NCBI RefSeq assembly: GCF_033118175.1
Contig: NW_026870967.1
Span: 1,240,001-1,304,000 of the forward strand
DNA from: Dama dama
Lineage: Eukaryota > Chordata > Mammalia > Artiodactyla > Cervidae
Length of the DNA: 64,000 nt
Direction of reading: 5' to 3'
Part shown: positions 1 to 10,734 of the stretch, in pieces
Layout of the letters: every line of letters begins with the position of its first letter
Numbering within the stretch: position 1 is the stretch's first letter
Program-made: the position numbers and the translations under genes
The notes under the pieces: model-generated
The model's input: only the letters and a program-made list of their open reading frames with translations
What the model was told of the DNA's origin: nothing
Databases searched by the model: none

Positions 1-154
1 CTGACCCCTGCACCGGCAGAGAGCTCGGGGGAGGCAGAATCTGCCAGGCAGCTGCTGGGCTGGCGGCCTGTGTGGGAAGGGGCAGAGCCGACCTAGGGGC
101 AAGTTGGGCCTCTTGCTCTCCCTGCTGCCCTGAGGCTGCTGGGCCAAAGAGGTC
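1..154 (+). repeat. Partial satellite monomer at left edge
   Basis: This is the last 154 bp of a monomer whose 5' part lies outside the window. It carries 'gccagaatctgcc'-type and 'ctggcggcctgtg' variants that recur at about 47100-47150, just before another monomer of the same type (47231). The array therefore continues to the left of the window. Confidence 0.9.
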
Positions 155-352
155 TTGGGCATCCAGCCCCTTTCTGGTCCCTTCCCTCTGACGAGGCCCT
201 CTGAGCTCCAGCACCTTGCAGTGTGGAGACAGCCCCTGCCAGCAACCTCCTCTCCAAGGAGGCCTCAACCGAGGCCTAGGCCTAGGGGAAAGGCACCAGC
301 GGCGATGAGCCTGGGGAGGCGCCCGGCCATGTCTGGACCCAGTCCCCCCAAC

Positions 353-366
353 CTGCCCCTTGGTGG
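353..366 (-). promoter_or_regulatory. CTCF-like core, one per monomer (representative copy)
   Basis: On the minus strand this reads CCACCAAGGGGCAG, which fits the CTCF core CCASYAGRKGGCRS at 13 of 14 positions. The mismatch is A for the usually conserved G at position 7. It lies at about +198 from the phase point and is preserved in nearly all monomers. Bases upstream of the core do not fit well. GC-rich repeats produce such matches by chance, and once present in a satellite a match is copied everywhere, so binding is unproven. Confidence 0.2.
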
Positions 367-3135
367 GGCAGTACCCCCGGAGGGCAGGAAGGTCTGGGCA
401 AGGCTGCCAGGGGCAGGGACACTGCTGGGTCCTGCCCCTGGCCTGTGGTGCGTCTGAGCACAACCGGCACTCTCCCACTGGAAGACCTCCCCGTCTGCCT
501 CCAAAGGACGTTTGCAAGCACTCCCACCCGCTGTTCCCACCAGGCACGCACAATGCTCCCAAGCCCGGGAGAAAAGCGCTTCGGGCTGGTGCTCTCTCCG
601 GGCCCTTGCCCCTGAGCCTGGGGGCCAGGCAGGGGGAACACACTCCCAGGCCAAGGCAGAACGACATGCACACGTCTGTTCCTGCCCCCTACACCGGCAG
701 AGAGCTCGGGGGAGCCAGAGACTGCCAGGCTGCTGCTGGGCTGGCTGCCTGTGTGGGACGGGGCAGAGCCGACCTAGGGGCAAGTTGGGCCTCTTGCTCT
801 CCCTGCTGCCCTGAGGCTCCTGGGTCAAAGAAGTCTTGGGCATCCAGCCCTTTGCTGGATCCTTCCCTCTGACGAGGCCCTCTGAGCTCCAGCACCTTGC
901 AGTGTGGAGACAGCCCCTGCCAGCAACCTCCTCTCCAAAGAGGCCTCAACCGAGGCCTACGCCCAGGGGAAAGGCACCAGCGGGAATGATCCTGGGGAGG
1001 CGCACGGACATGTCTGGACCCAGTCCCCACAGCCTGCCCCTTGGTGGGGCAGTACCCCCGGAGGCCAGGAAGGTCTGGGCAAGGCTGGCCAGGGGCAGGG
1101 GCCCTTCTGGGTCCTGCCCCTGGCCTGTGGGGCCTCTGAGCACAACCGGCCCTCTCCCACTGGAAGACCTCCCCGGCTGCCTCCAAAGTCCTGTTTGCAA
1201 ACACTCCCGCCCGCTGTTCACGCCAGGCTCGCACAATGCTCCCAAGCCCGTGAGAAAAGCGCTTCGGGGTGGTGCTCTCTCCGGGCCCTTGCCCCTGAGC
1301 CTGGGGGCAAGGCAGGGGGAACACACTCCCAGGCAAAGGCAGAACCACATGCCCACGTCTGTTCCTGTCCCCTGCACCGGCAGAGAGCTTGGGGGAGCCA
1401 GAGTCTGTCAGGCAGCTGCTGGGTTGGCCGCCTGTGTGGGAAGCGGCAGAGCCGCCCTAGGGGCAAGTTGGGCCTCTTGCTCTCCCTGCTGCCCTGAGGC
1501 TGCTGGGCCAAAGTCGTCTTGGGCATCCAGCCCCTTACTGGTCCCTTCCCTCTGACGAGGCACTCTGAGCTCCAGCACCTTGCAGTGTGGAGACAGCCCC
1601 TGCCAGCAACCTCCTCTCCAAGGAGGCCTCAACCGAGGCCTAGGCCCAGGGGAAACGCACCAGCGGGGATGAGCCAGGGGAGGCGCCTGAGCATGTCTGG
1701 ACCCAGTCCCCGCAGCCTGCCCCTTGGTGGGGCAGTACCCCCTGAGGCCAGGAAGGTCTGGGCAAGGCAGGCCAGGGGCTGGGGCCCTGCTGGGTCCTGC
1801 CCCTGGCCTGTGGGGCCTCTGAGCACAACCGGCCCTCTCCCACTGGAAGACCTCCCCGGCTGCCTCCAAAGGCCGGTTTGCAAGCACTCCCGCCCACTGT
1901 TCCCACCAAGCACGCAAAATGCTCCCAAGCCCGGGAGAAAAGCGCTTCGGGGTGGTGCTCTCTCCGGGCCCTTGCCCCTGAGCCTGGGGGCAAGGCAGGG
2001 GGAATACACTCCCAGGCCAAGGCAGAACGACATGCACACGTCTGTTCCTGCCCCCTACACCGGCAGAGAGCTCGGGGGAGCCAGAGACTGCCAGGCTGCT
2101 GCTGGGCTGGCTGCCTGTGTGGGACGGGGCAGAGCCAACCTAGGGGCAAGTTGGGCCTCTTGCTCTCCCTGCTGCCCTGAGGCTGCTGGGTCAAAGAGGT
2201 CTTGGGCATCCAGCCCTTTGCTGGTTCCTTCCCTCTGACGAGGCCCTCTGAGCTCCAGCACCTTGCAGTGTGGAGACAGCCCCTGCCAGCAACCTCCTCT
2301 CCAAAGAGGCCTAAACCGAGGCCTACGCCCAGGGGAAAGTCACCAGCGGGAATGATCCTGGGGAGGCGCACGGACATGTCTGGACCCAGTCCCCGCAGCC
2401 TGCCCCTTGGTGGGGCAGTACCCCCGGAGGCCAGGAAGGTCTGGGCAAGGCTGGCCAGGGGCAGGGGCCCTGCTGGGTCCTGACCCTGGCCTGTGGCTCC
2501 TCTGAGCACAACCGGCCCTCTCCCACTGGAAGACCTCCCCGGCTGCCTCCAAAGTTCTGTTTGCAAACACTCCCGCCCGCTGTTCACGCCAGGCTCGCAC
2601 AATGCTCCCAAGCCCGGGAGAAAAGCGCTTTGGAGTGATGCTCTCTGCGGGCCCTTGCCCCTGAGGCTGGGGGCAAGGCAGGGGGAACACACTCCCAGGC
2701 CAAGGCAGAACCACATGCCCACGTCTGTTCCTGTCCCCTGCACCGGCAGAGAGCTTGGGGGAGCCAGAGTCTGTCAGGCAGCTGCTGGGTTGGCCGCCTG
2801 TGTGGGAAGGGGCAGAGCCGCCCTAGGGGCAAGTTGGGCCTCTTGCTCTCCCTGCTGCCCTGAGGCTGCTGGGCCAAAGACATCTTGGGCATCCAGCCCC
2901 TTACTGGTCCCTTCCCTCTGACGAGGCCCTCTGAGCTCCAGCACCTTGCAGTGTGGAGACAGCCCCTGCCAGCAACCTCCTCTCCAAGGAGGCCTCAACC
3001 GAGGCCTAGGCCCAGGGGAAAGGCACCAGCGGGGATGAGCCTGGGGAGGCGCCCGGGCATGTCTGGACCCAGTCCCCGCAGCCTGCCCCTTGGTGGGGCA
3101 GTACCTCCGGAGGCCAGGAAGGTCTGGGAAAGGCT

Positions 3136-3174
3136 GGCCAGGGGCAGGGGACCTGCTGGGTCCTGCCCCTGGCC
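3136..3174. repeat. Per-monomer dyad symmetry (representative copy)
   Basis: The left arm GGCCAGGGGCAGG (3136-3148) and right arm CCTGCCCCTGGCC (3162-3174) are perfect reverse complements separated by 13 bp. Most monomers keep it at about +250 from the phase point. Monomers of the 'ctgccagg' class keep a 12-bp stem and a 13-nt loop with a different loop sequence. Some monomers have mismatched arms, for example 'cctgaccctggcc' at 2202, 6295 and 8342, and 'gccagggccagg' in type g. It could form a hairpin or cruciform. Function is unknown. Confidence 0.7.
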
Positions 3175-5613
3175 TGTGGGGCCTCTGAGCACATCCGGCC
3201 CTCTCCCACTGGAAGACCTCCCCGGCTGCCTCCAAAGGCCGGTTTGCCAACACTCACGCCCACTGTTCCCACCAGGCGCTCACAATGCTCCCAAGCCCGG
3301 GAGAAAAGCGCTTCGGGGTGGTGCTCTCACCGGGCCCTTGCCCCTGAGCCTGGGGGCAATGCAGGGGGAACACACTCCCAGGCCAAGGCAGAACCACATG
3401 CACACGTCTGTTCCTGCCCCCTGCACCGGCAGAGAGCTCAGGGGAGCCAGAGTCTGTCAGGCAGCTGCTGGGCTGGCCGCCTGTGTGGGAAGGGGCAGAG
3501 CCGACCTAGGGGCAAGTTGGGCCTCTTGCTCTCCCTGCTGCCCTGAGGCTGCTGGGCCAAAGAGGTCTTGGGCATCCAGCCCCTTGCTGGTCCCTTCCCT
3601 CTGACGAGGCCCTCTGAGCTCCAGCACCTTGCAGTGTGGAGACAGCCCCTGCCAGCAACCTCCTCTCCAAGGAGGCCTCAACCGAGGCCTAGGCCCAGGG
3701 GAAAGGCACCAGCGGGGATGAGCCTGGGGAGGCGCCCGGGCATGTCTGGACCCAGTCCCCGCAGCCTGCCCCTTGGTGGGGCAGTACCACCGGAGGCCAG
3801 GAAGGTCTGGGCAAGGCTGGCCAGGGGCAGGCGCCCTGCTGGGTCCTGCCCATGGCCTCTGGGGCCTCTGAGCACAACCGGCCCTCTCCCACTGGAAGAC
3901 CTCCCCGGCTGCCTCCAAAGGCCGGTTTGCAACACTCCCGCCCGCTGTTCTTGCGAGGCACGCACAATGCTCCCAAGCCCGGGAAAAAAGCGCTTCGGGG
4001 TGGTGCTCTCTCCGGGCCCTTGCCCCTGAGCCGGGGGGCAAGGCAGGGGGAACACACTCCCAGTCCAAGGCAGAACCACATGCCCAAGTCTGTTCCTGTC
4101 CCCTGCACCGGCAGAGAGCTTGAGGGAGCCAGAGTCTGTCAGGCAGCTGCTGGGTTGGCCGCCTGTGTGGGAAGGGGCAGAGCCGTCCTAGGGGCAAGTT
4201 GGGCCTCTTGCTCTCCCTGCTGCCCTGAGGCTGCTGGGCCAAAGTCGTCTTGGGCATCCAGCCCCTTACTGGTCCCTTCCCTCTGACGAGGCCCTCTGAG
4301 CTCCAGCACCTTGCAGTGTGGAGACAGCCCCTGCCAGCAACCTCCTCTCCAAGGAGGCCTCAACCGAGGCCTAGGCCCAGGGGAAAGGCACCAGCGGGGA
4401 TGAGCCCGGGGAGGCGCCCGAGCATGTCTGGACCCAGTCCCCGCAGCCTGCCCCTTGGTGGGGCAGTACCCCCGGAGGCCAGGAAGGTCTGGGCAAGACT
4501 GGCCAGGGGCAGGGGCCGTGCTGGGTCCTGCCCCTGGCCTGTGGGGCCTCTGAGCACAACCGGCCCTCTCCCACTGGAAGACGTCCCCGGCTGCCTCCAA
4601 AGGCCGGTTTGCAAGCGCTCCCGCCCACTGTTCCCAGCAGGCACGCACAATGCTCTCAAGCCCGGGAGAAAAGCGCTTCGGGGTGGTGCTCTCACCGGGC
4701 CCTTGCCCCTGAGCCTGGGGGCAATGCAGGGGGAACACACTCCCAGGCCAAGGCAGAACCACATGCACACGTCTATTCCTGCCCCCTGCACCGGCAGAGA
4801 GCTCAGGGGAGCCAGAGTCTGTCAGGCAGCTGCTGGGCTGGCCGCCTGTGTGGGAAGGGGCAGAGCCGACCTAGGGGCAAGTTGGGCCTCTTGCTCTCCC
4901 TGCTGCCCTGAGGCTGCTGGGCCAAAGAGGTCTTGGGCATCCAGCCCCTTGCTGGTCCCTTCCCTCTGACGAGGCCCTCTGAGCTCCAGCACCTTGCAGT
5001 GTGGAGACAGCCCCTGCCAGCAACCTCCTCTCCAAGGAGGCCTCAACCGAGGCCTAAGCCCAGGGGAAAGGCACCAGCGGGGATGAGACTGGGGAGGCGC
5101 CCGGGCATGTCTGGACCCAGTCCCCGCAGCCTGCCCCTTGGTGGGGCTGTAACCCCGGAGGAGGAAGGTCTGGGCAAGGCAGGCCAGGGGCTGGGGCCCT
5201 GCTGGGTCCTGCCCCTGGCCTGTGGGGCCTCTGAGCACAACCGGCCCTCTCCCACTGGAAGACCTCCCCGGCTGCCTCCAAAGGCCGGTTTGCAAGCACT
5301 CCCGCCCACTGTTCCCACCAAGCATGCAAAATGCTCCCAAGCCCGGGAGAAAAGCGCTTCGGGGTGGTGCTCTCTCCGGGCCCTTGCCCCTGAGCCTGGG
5401 GGCCAGGCATGGGGTCCACACTCCCAGGCCAAGGCAGAACCACATGCACACGTCTGTTCCTCACCCCTGCACCGGCAGAGAGCTCGGGGGAGCCAGAATC
5501 TTCCAGGCAGCTGCTGGGCTGGCGGCCTGTGTGGGAAGGGGCAGAGCCGACCTAGGGGCAAGTTGGGCCTCTTGCTCTCCCTGCTGCCCTGAGGCTGCTG
5601 GGCCAAAGAGGTC

Positions 5614-8600
5614 TTGGGCATCCAGCCCCTTTCTGGTCCCTTCCCTCTGACGAGGCCCTCTGAGCTCCAGCACCTTGCAGTGTGGAGACAGCCCCTGCCA
5701 GCAACCTCCTCTCCAAGGAGGCCTCAACCGAGGCCTAGGCCTAGGGGAAAGGCACCAGCAGGGATGAGCCTGGGGAGGCGCCCGGCCATGTCTGGACCCA
5801 GTCCCCCTAACCTGCCCCTTGGTGGGGCAGTACCCCCGGAGGCCAGGAAGGTCTGGGCAAGGCTGCCAGGGGCAGGGACACTGCTGGGTCCTGCCCCTGG
5901 CCTGTGGTGCGTCTGAGCACAACCGGCACTCTCCCGCTGGAAGACCTCCCCGTCTGCCTCCAAAGGACGTTTGCAAGCACTCCCACCCGCTGTTCCCACC
6001 AGGCATGGACAATGCTCCCAAGACCGGGAGAAAAGCGCTTCAGGCTGGTGCTCTCTCCGGGCCCTTGCCCCTGAGCCTGGGGGCCAGGCAGGGGGAACAC
6101 ACTCCCAGGCCAAGGCAGAACGACATGCACACGTCTGTTCCTGCCCCCTACACCGGCAGAGAGCTCGGGGGAGCCAGAGACTGCCAGGCTGCTGCTGGGC
6201 TGGCTGCCTGTGTGGGACGGGGCAGAGCCGACCTAGGGGCAAGTTGGGCCTCTTGCTCTCCCTGCTGCCCTGAGGCTCCTGGGTCAAAGAAGTCTTGGGA
6301 ATCCAGCCCTTTGCTGGTTCCTTCCCTCTGACGAGGCCCTCTGAGCTCCAGCACCTTGCAGTGTGGAGACAGCCCCTGCCAGCAACCTCCTCTCCAAAGA
6401 GGCCTAAACCGAGGCCTACGCCCAGGGGAAAGGCACCAGCGGGGATGATCCTGGGGAGGCGCACGGACATGTCTGGACCCAGTCCCCGCAGCCTGCCCCT
6501 TGGTGGGGCAGTACCCCCGGAGGCCAGGAAGGTCTGGGCAAGGCTGGCCAGGGGCATGGGCCCTGCTGAGTCCTGACCCTGGCCTGTGGGGCCTCTGAGC
6601 ACAACCGGCCCTCTCCCACTGGAAGACCTCCCCGGCTGGCTCCAAAGTCCTGTTTGCAAACACTCCCGCCCGCTGTTCACGCCAGGCTCGCACAATGCTC
6701 CCAAGCCCGGGAGAAAAGCGCTTTGGATTGATGCTCTCTGCGGGCCCTTGCCCCTGAGCCTGGGGGCAAGGCAGGGGTAACACACTCCCAGGCCAAGGCA
6801 GAACCACATGCCCACGTCTGTTCCTGTCCCCTGCACCGGCAGAGAGCTTGGGGGAGCCAGAGTCTGTCAGGCAGCTGCTGGGTTGGCCGCCTGTGTGGGA
6901 AGGGGCAGAGCCGCCCTAGGGGCAAGTTGGGCCTCTTGCTCTCCCTGCTGCCCTGAGGCTGCTGGGCCAAAGAGTTCTTGGGCATCCAGCCCCTTGCTGG
7001 TCCCTTCCCTCTGACGAGGCCCTCTGAGCTCCAGCACCTTGCAGTGTGGAGACAGCCCCTGCCAGCAACCTCCTCTCCAAGGAAGCCTCAACCGAGGCCT
7101 AGGCCCAGGGGAAAGGCACCAGCGGGGATGAGCCTGGGGAGGCGCCCGGGCATGTCTGGACCCAGTCCCCGCAGCCAGCCCCTTGGTGGGGCAGTACCCC
7201 CGGAGGCCAGGAAGGTCTGGGCAAGGCTGGCCAGGGGCAGGCGCCCTGCTGGGTCCTGCCCATGGCCTCTGGGGCCTCTGAGCACAACCGGCCCTCTCCC
7301 ACTGGAAGACCTCCCCGGCTGCCTCCAAAGGCCGGTTTGCAAACACTCCGGCCCGCTGTTCCCAGCAGGCACGCACAATGCTCTCAAGCCCGGGAGAAAA
7401 GCGCTTCGGGGTGGTGCTCTCACCGGGCCCTTGCCCCTGAGCCTGGGGGCAATGCAGGGGGAACACACTACCAGGCCAAGGCAGAACCACATGCACACGT
7501 CTATTCCTGCCCCCTGCACCGGCAGAGAGCTCAGGGGAGCCAGAGTCTGTCAGGCAGCTGCTGGGCTGGCCGCCTGTGTGGGAAGGGGCAGAGCCGACCT
7601 AGGGGCAAGTTGGGCCTCTTGCTCTCCCTGCTGCCCTGAGGCTGCTGGGCCAAAGAGGTCTTGGGCATCCAGCCCCTTTCTGGTCCCTTCCCTCTGACGA
7701 GGCCCTCTGAGCTCCAGCACCTTGCAGTGTGGAGACAGCCCCTGCCAGCAACCTCCTCTCCAAGGAGGCCTCAACCGAGGCCTAGGCCTAGGGGAAAGGC
7801 ACCAGCGGGGATGAGCCTGGGGAGGCGCCCGGCCATGTCTGGACCCAGTCCCCCCAACCTGCCCCTTGGTGGGGCAGTACCCCCGGAGGCCAGGAAGGTC
7901 TGGGCAAGGCTGCCAGGGGCAGGGACACTGCTGGGTCCTGCCCCTGGCCTGTGGTGCGTCTGAGCACAACCGGCACTCTCCCGCTGGAAGCCCTCCCCGT
8001 CTGCCTCCAAAGGACGTTTGCAAGCACTCCCACCCGCTGTTCCCACCAGGCACGCACAATGCTCCCAAGCCCGGGAGAAAAGCGCTTCGGGCTGGTGCTC
8101 TCTCCGGGCCCTTGCCCCTGAACCTGGGGGCCAGGCAGGGGGAACACACTCCCAGGCCAAGGCAGAACAACATGCACACGTCTGTTCCTGCCCCCTACAC
8201 CGGCAGAGAGCACGGGGGAGCCAGAGACTGCCAGGCTGCTGCTGGGCTGGCTGCCTGTGTGGGAAGGGGCAGAGCCGACATAGGGGCAAGTTGGGCCTCT
8301 TGCTCTCCCTGCTGCCCTGAGGCTCCTGGGTCAAAGAAGTCTTGGGCATCCAGCCCTTTGCTGGTTCCTTCCCTCTGACGAGGCCCTCTGAGCTCCAGCA
8401 CCTTGCAGTGTGGAGACAGCCCCTGCCAGCAACCTCCTCTCCAAAGAGGCCTAAACCGAGGCCTACGCCCAGGGGAAAGGCACCAGCGGGGATGATCCTG
8501 GGGAGGCGCACGGACATGTCTGGACCCAGTCCCCGCAGCCTGCCCCTTGGTGGGGCAGTACCCCCGGAGGCCAGGAAGGTCTGGGCAAGGCTGGCCAGGG

Positions 8601-9024
8601 GCATGGGCCCTGCTGAGTCCTGACCCTGGCCTGTGGGGCCTCTGAGCACAACCGGCCCTCTCCCACTGGAAGACCACCCCGGCTGCCTCCAAAGTCCTGT
8701 TTGCAAACACTCCCGCCCGCTGTTCACGCCAGGCTCGCACAATGCTCCCAAGCCCGGGAGAAAAGCGCTTTGGAGTGATGCTCTCTGCGGGCCCTTGCCC
8801 CTGAGCCTGGGGGCAAGGCAGGGGGAACACACTCCCAGGCCAAGGCAGAACCACATGCCCACGTCTGTTCCTGTCCCCTGCACCGGCAGAGAGCTTGGGG
8901 GAGCCAGAGTCTGTCAGGCAGCTGCTGGGTTGGCCGCCTGTGTGGGAAGGGGCAGAGCCGCCCTAGGGGCAAGTTGGGCCTCTTGCTCTCCCTGCTGCCC
9001 TGAGGCTGCTGGGCCAAAGAGGTC
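5614..9024 (+). repeat. Five monomers containing a two-monomer duplication
   Basis: Monomers start at 5614, 6295, 6978, 7661 and 8342. The pair 5614+6295 is repeated as 7661+8342, 2,047 bp (three monomers) downstream. Both pairs share 'ctttctggtccc', 'gtcccc(c/t)(c/t)aacctgcc', 'ggttccttccc', 'gcatgggccctgctgag' and 'cctgaccctgg'. The intervening monomer at 6978 is of a different type. This is the pattern expected from unequal exchange within the array. Confidence 0.85.
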
Positions 9025-10734
9025 TTGGGCATCTAGCCCCTTGCTGGTCCCTTCCCTCTGACGAGGCCCTCTGAGCTCCAGCACCTTGCAGTGTGGAGAC
9101 AGCCCCTGCCAGCAACCTCCTCTCCAAGGAGGCCTCAACCGAGGCCTAGGCCCAGGGGAAAGGCACCAGCGGGGATGAGCCAGGGGAGGCGCCCGAGCAT
9201 GTCTGGACCCAGTCCCCGCAGCCTGCCCCTTGGTGGGGCAGTACACCCGGAGGCCAGGAAGGTCTGGGCAAGGCTGGCCAGGGGCAGGGGCCCTGCTGGG
9301 TCCTGACCCTGGCCTGTGGGGCCTCTGAGCACAACCGGCCCTCTCCCACTGGAAGACCTCCCCGGCTGCCTCCAAAGGCCGGTTTGCAAGCGCTCCCGCC
9401 CACTGTTCCCAGCAGGCGCGCACAATGCTCCCAAGCCCGGGAGAAAAGCACTTCGGGGTGGTGCTCCCACCGGGCCCTGGCCCCTGAGCCTGGGGGCAAT
9501 GCAGGGGGAACACACTCCCAGGCCAAGGCAGAACCACATGCACACGTCTGTTCCTGCTCCTTGCACTGGCAGAGAGCTCAGGGGAGCCAGAGTCTGTCAG
9601 GCAGCTGCTGGGCTGGCCGCCTGTGTGGGAAGGGGCAGAGCCGACCTAGGGGCAAGTTGGGCCTCTTGCTCTCCCTGCTGCCCTGAGGCTGCTGGGCCAA
9701 AGAGGTCTTGGGCATCCAGCCCCTTGCTGGTCCCTTCCCTCTGACGAGGCCCTCTGAGCTCCAGCACCTTGCAGTGTGGAGACAGCCCCTGCCAGCAACC
9801 TCCTCTCCAAGGAGGCCTCAACCGAGGCCTAGGCCCAGGGGAAAGTCACCAGCGGGGATGAGACTGGGGAGGCGCCCGGGCATGTCTGGACCCAGTCCCC
9901 GCAGCCTGCCCCTTGGTGGGGCAGTACCCCCGGAGGCCAGGAAGGTCTGGGCAAGGCTGGCCAGGGGCATGGGCCCTGCTGAGTCCTGACCCTGGCCTGT
10001 GGGGCCTCTGAGCACAACCGGCCCTCTCCCACTGGAAGACCACCCCGGCTGCCTCCAAAGTCCTGTTTGCAAACACTCCCGCCCGCTGTTCACGCCAGGC
10101 TCGCACAATGCTCCCAAGCCCGGGAGAAAAGCGCTTTGGAGTGATGCTCTCTGCGGGCCCTTGCCCCTGAGCCTGGGGGCAAGGCAGGGGGAACACACTC
10201 CCAGGCCAAGGCAGAACCACATGCCCACGTCTGTTCCTGTCCCCTGCACCGGCAGAGAGCTCGGGGGAGCCAGAGTCTGTCAGGCAGCTGCTGGGTTGGC
10301 CGCCTGTGTGGGAAGGGGCAGAGCCGCCCTAGGGGCAAGTTGGGCCTCTTGCTCTCCCTGCTGCCCTGAGGCTGCTGGGCCAAAGAGGTCTTGGGCATCC
10401 AGCCCCTTGCTGGTCCCTTCCCTCTGACGAGGCCCTCTGAGCTCCAGCACCTTGCAGTGTGGAGACAGCCCCTGCCAGCAACCTCCTCTCCAAGGAGGCC
10501 TCAACCGAGGCCTAGGCCCAGGGGAAAGGCACCAGCGGGGATGAGCCAGGGGAGGCGCCCGAGCATGTCTGGACCCAGTCCCCGCAGCCTGCCCCTTGGT
10601 GGGGCAGTACACCCGGAGGCCAGGAAGGTCTGGGCAAGGCTGGCCAGGGGCAGGGGCCCTGCTGGGTCCTGACCCTGGCCTGTGGGGTCTCTGAGCACAA
10701 CCGGCCCTCTCCCACTGGAAGACCTCCCCGGCTG
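9025..10734 (+). repeat. Hybrid monomers with a 1,366-bp duplication
   Basis: Monomers start at 9025, 9708 and 10391, the last being annotated here only for its 5' half. The 5' halves of 9025 and 10391 share 'gccaggggaggcgcccgagc' and 'gtacacccggagg'. The 3' half of 9708 shares 'gcatgggccctgctgag' with 8342. A segment of about 8570-9310 is thus duplicated at about 9936-10680, two monomers (1,366 bp) away. Monomer 9025 has a private change, 'atctagcccc', at its phase point. Confidence 0.8.

Larger units (their letters stand above)
155..5613 (+). repeat. Eight satellite monomers, irregular order (155, 836, 1519, 2202, 2885, 3568, 4250, 4933)
   Basis: These eight complete monomers of 681-683 bp do not follow the 12-monomer order seen later. 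The first (155) has the short-stem class marker 'ctgccaggggcagg' and the variant 'gtccccccaacctgcc'. Its type recurs at 5614, 7661 and 47231. The third (1519) has 'gaggcactctgagc' and 'ggggaatacactccc', which recur in the monomer at 41774. The sixth (3568) carries 'tcccagtccaaggc' near 4060, which recurs near 45677. The eighth (4933) has 'cctaagcccagg' and a 3-bp loss in 'ggaggaggaagg'. Its counterpart is at 46549. Confidence 0.9.

Noticed and set aside
1007..1016. p53-type half-site (ggacatgtct, with gggcatgtct and gagcatgtct in other monomers)
   Set aside because: It fits RRRCWWGYYY, but the adjacent decamer does not form a second half-site, and a match of this degeneracy is expected by chance in a 682-bp unit.
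3100..3180. G-quadruplex motif in the 'gggcaaggctggccaggggcaggggccctgctggg' region of monomers
   Set aside because: The four G-runs need a loop of about 12 nt, and the same bases are better accounted for by the dyad symmetry. No strict G4 pattern was found.
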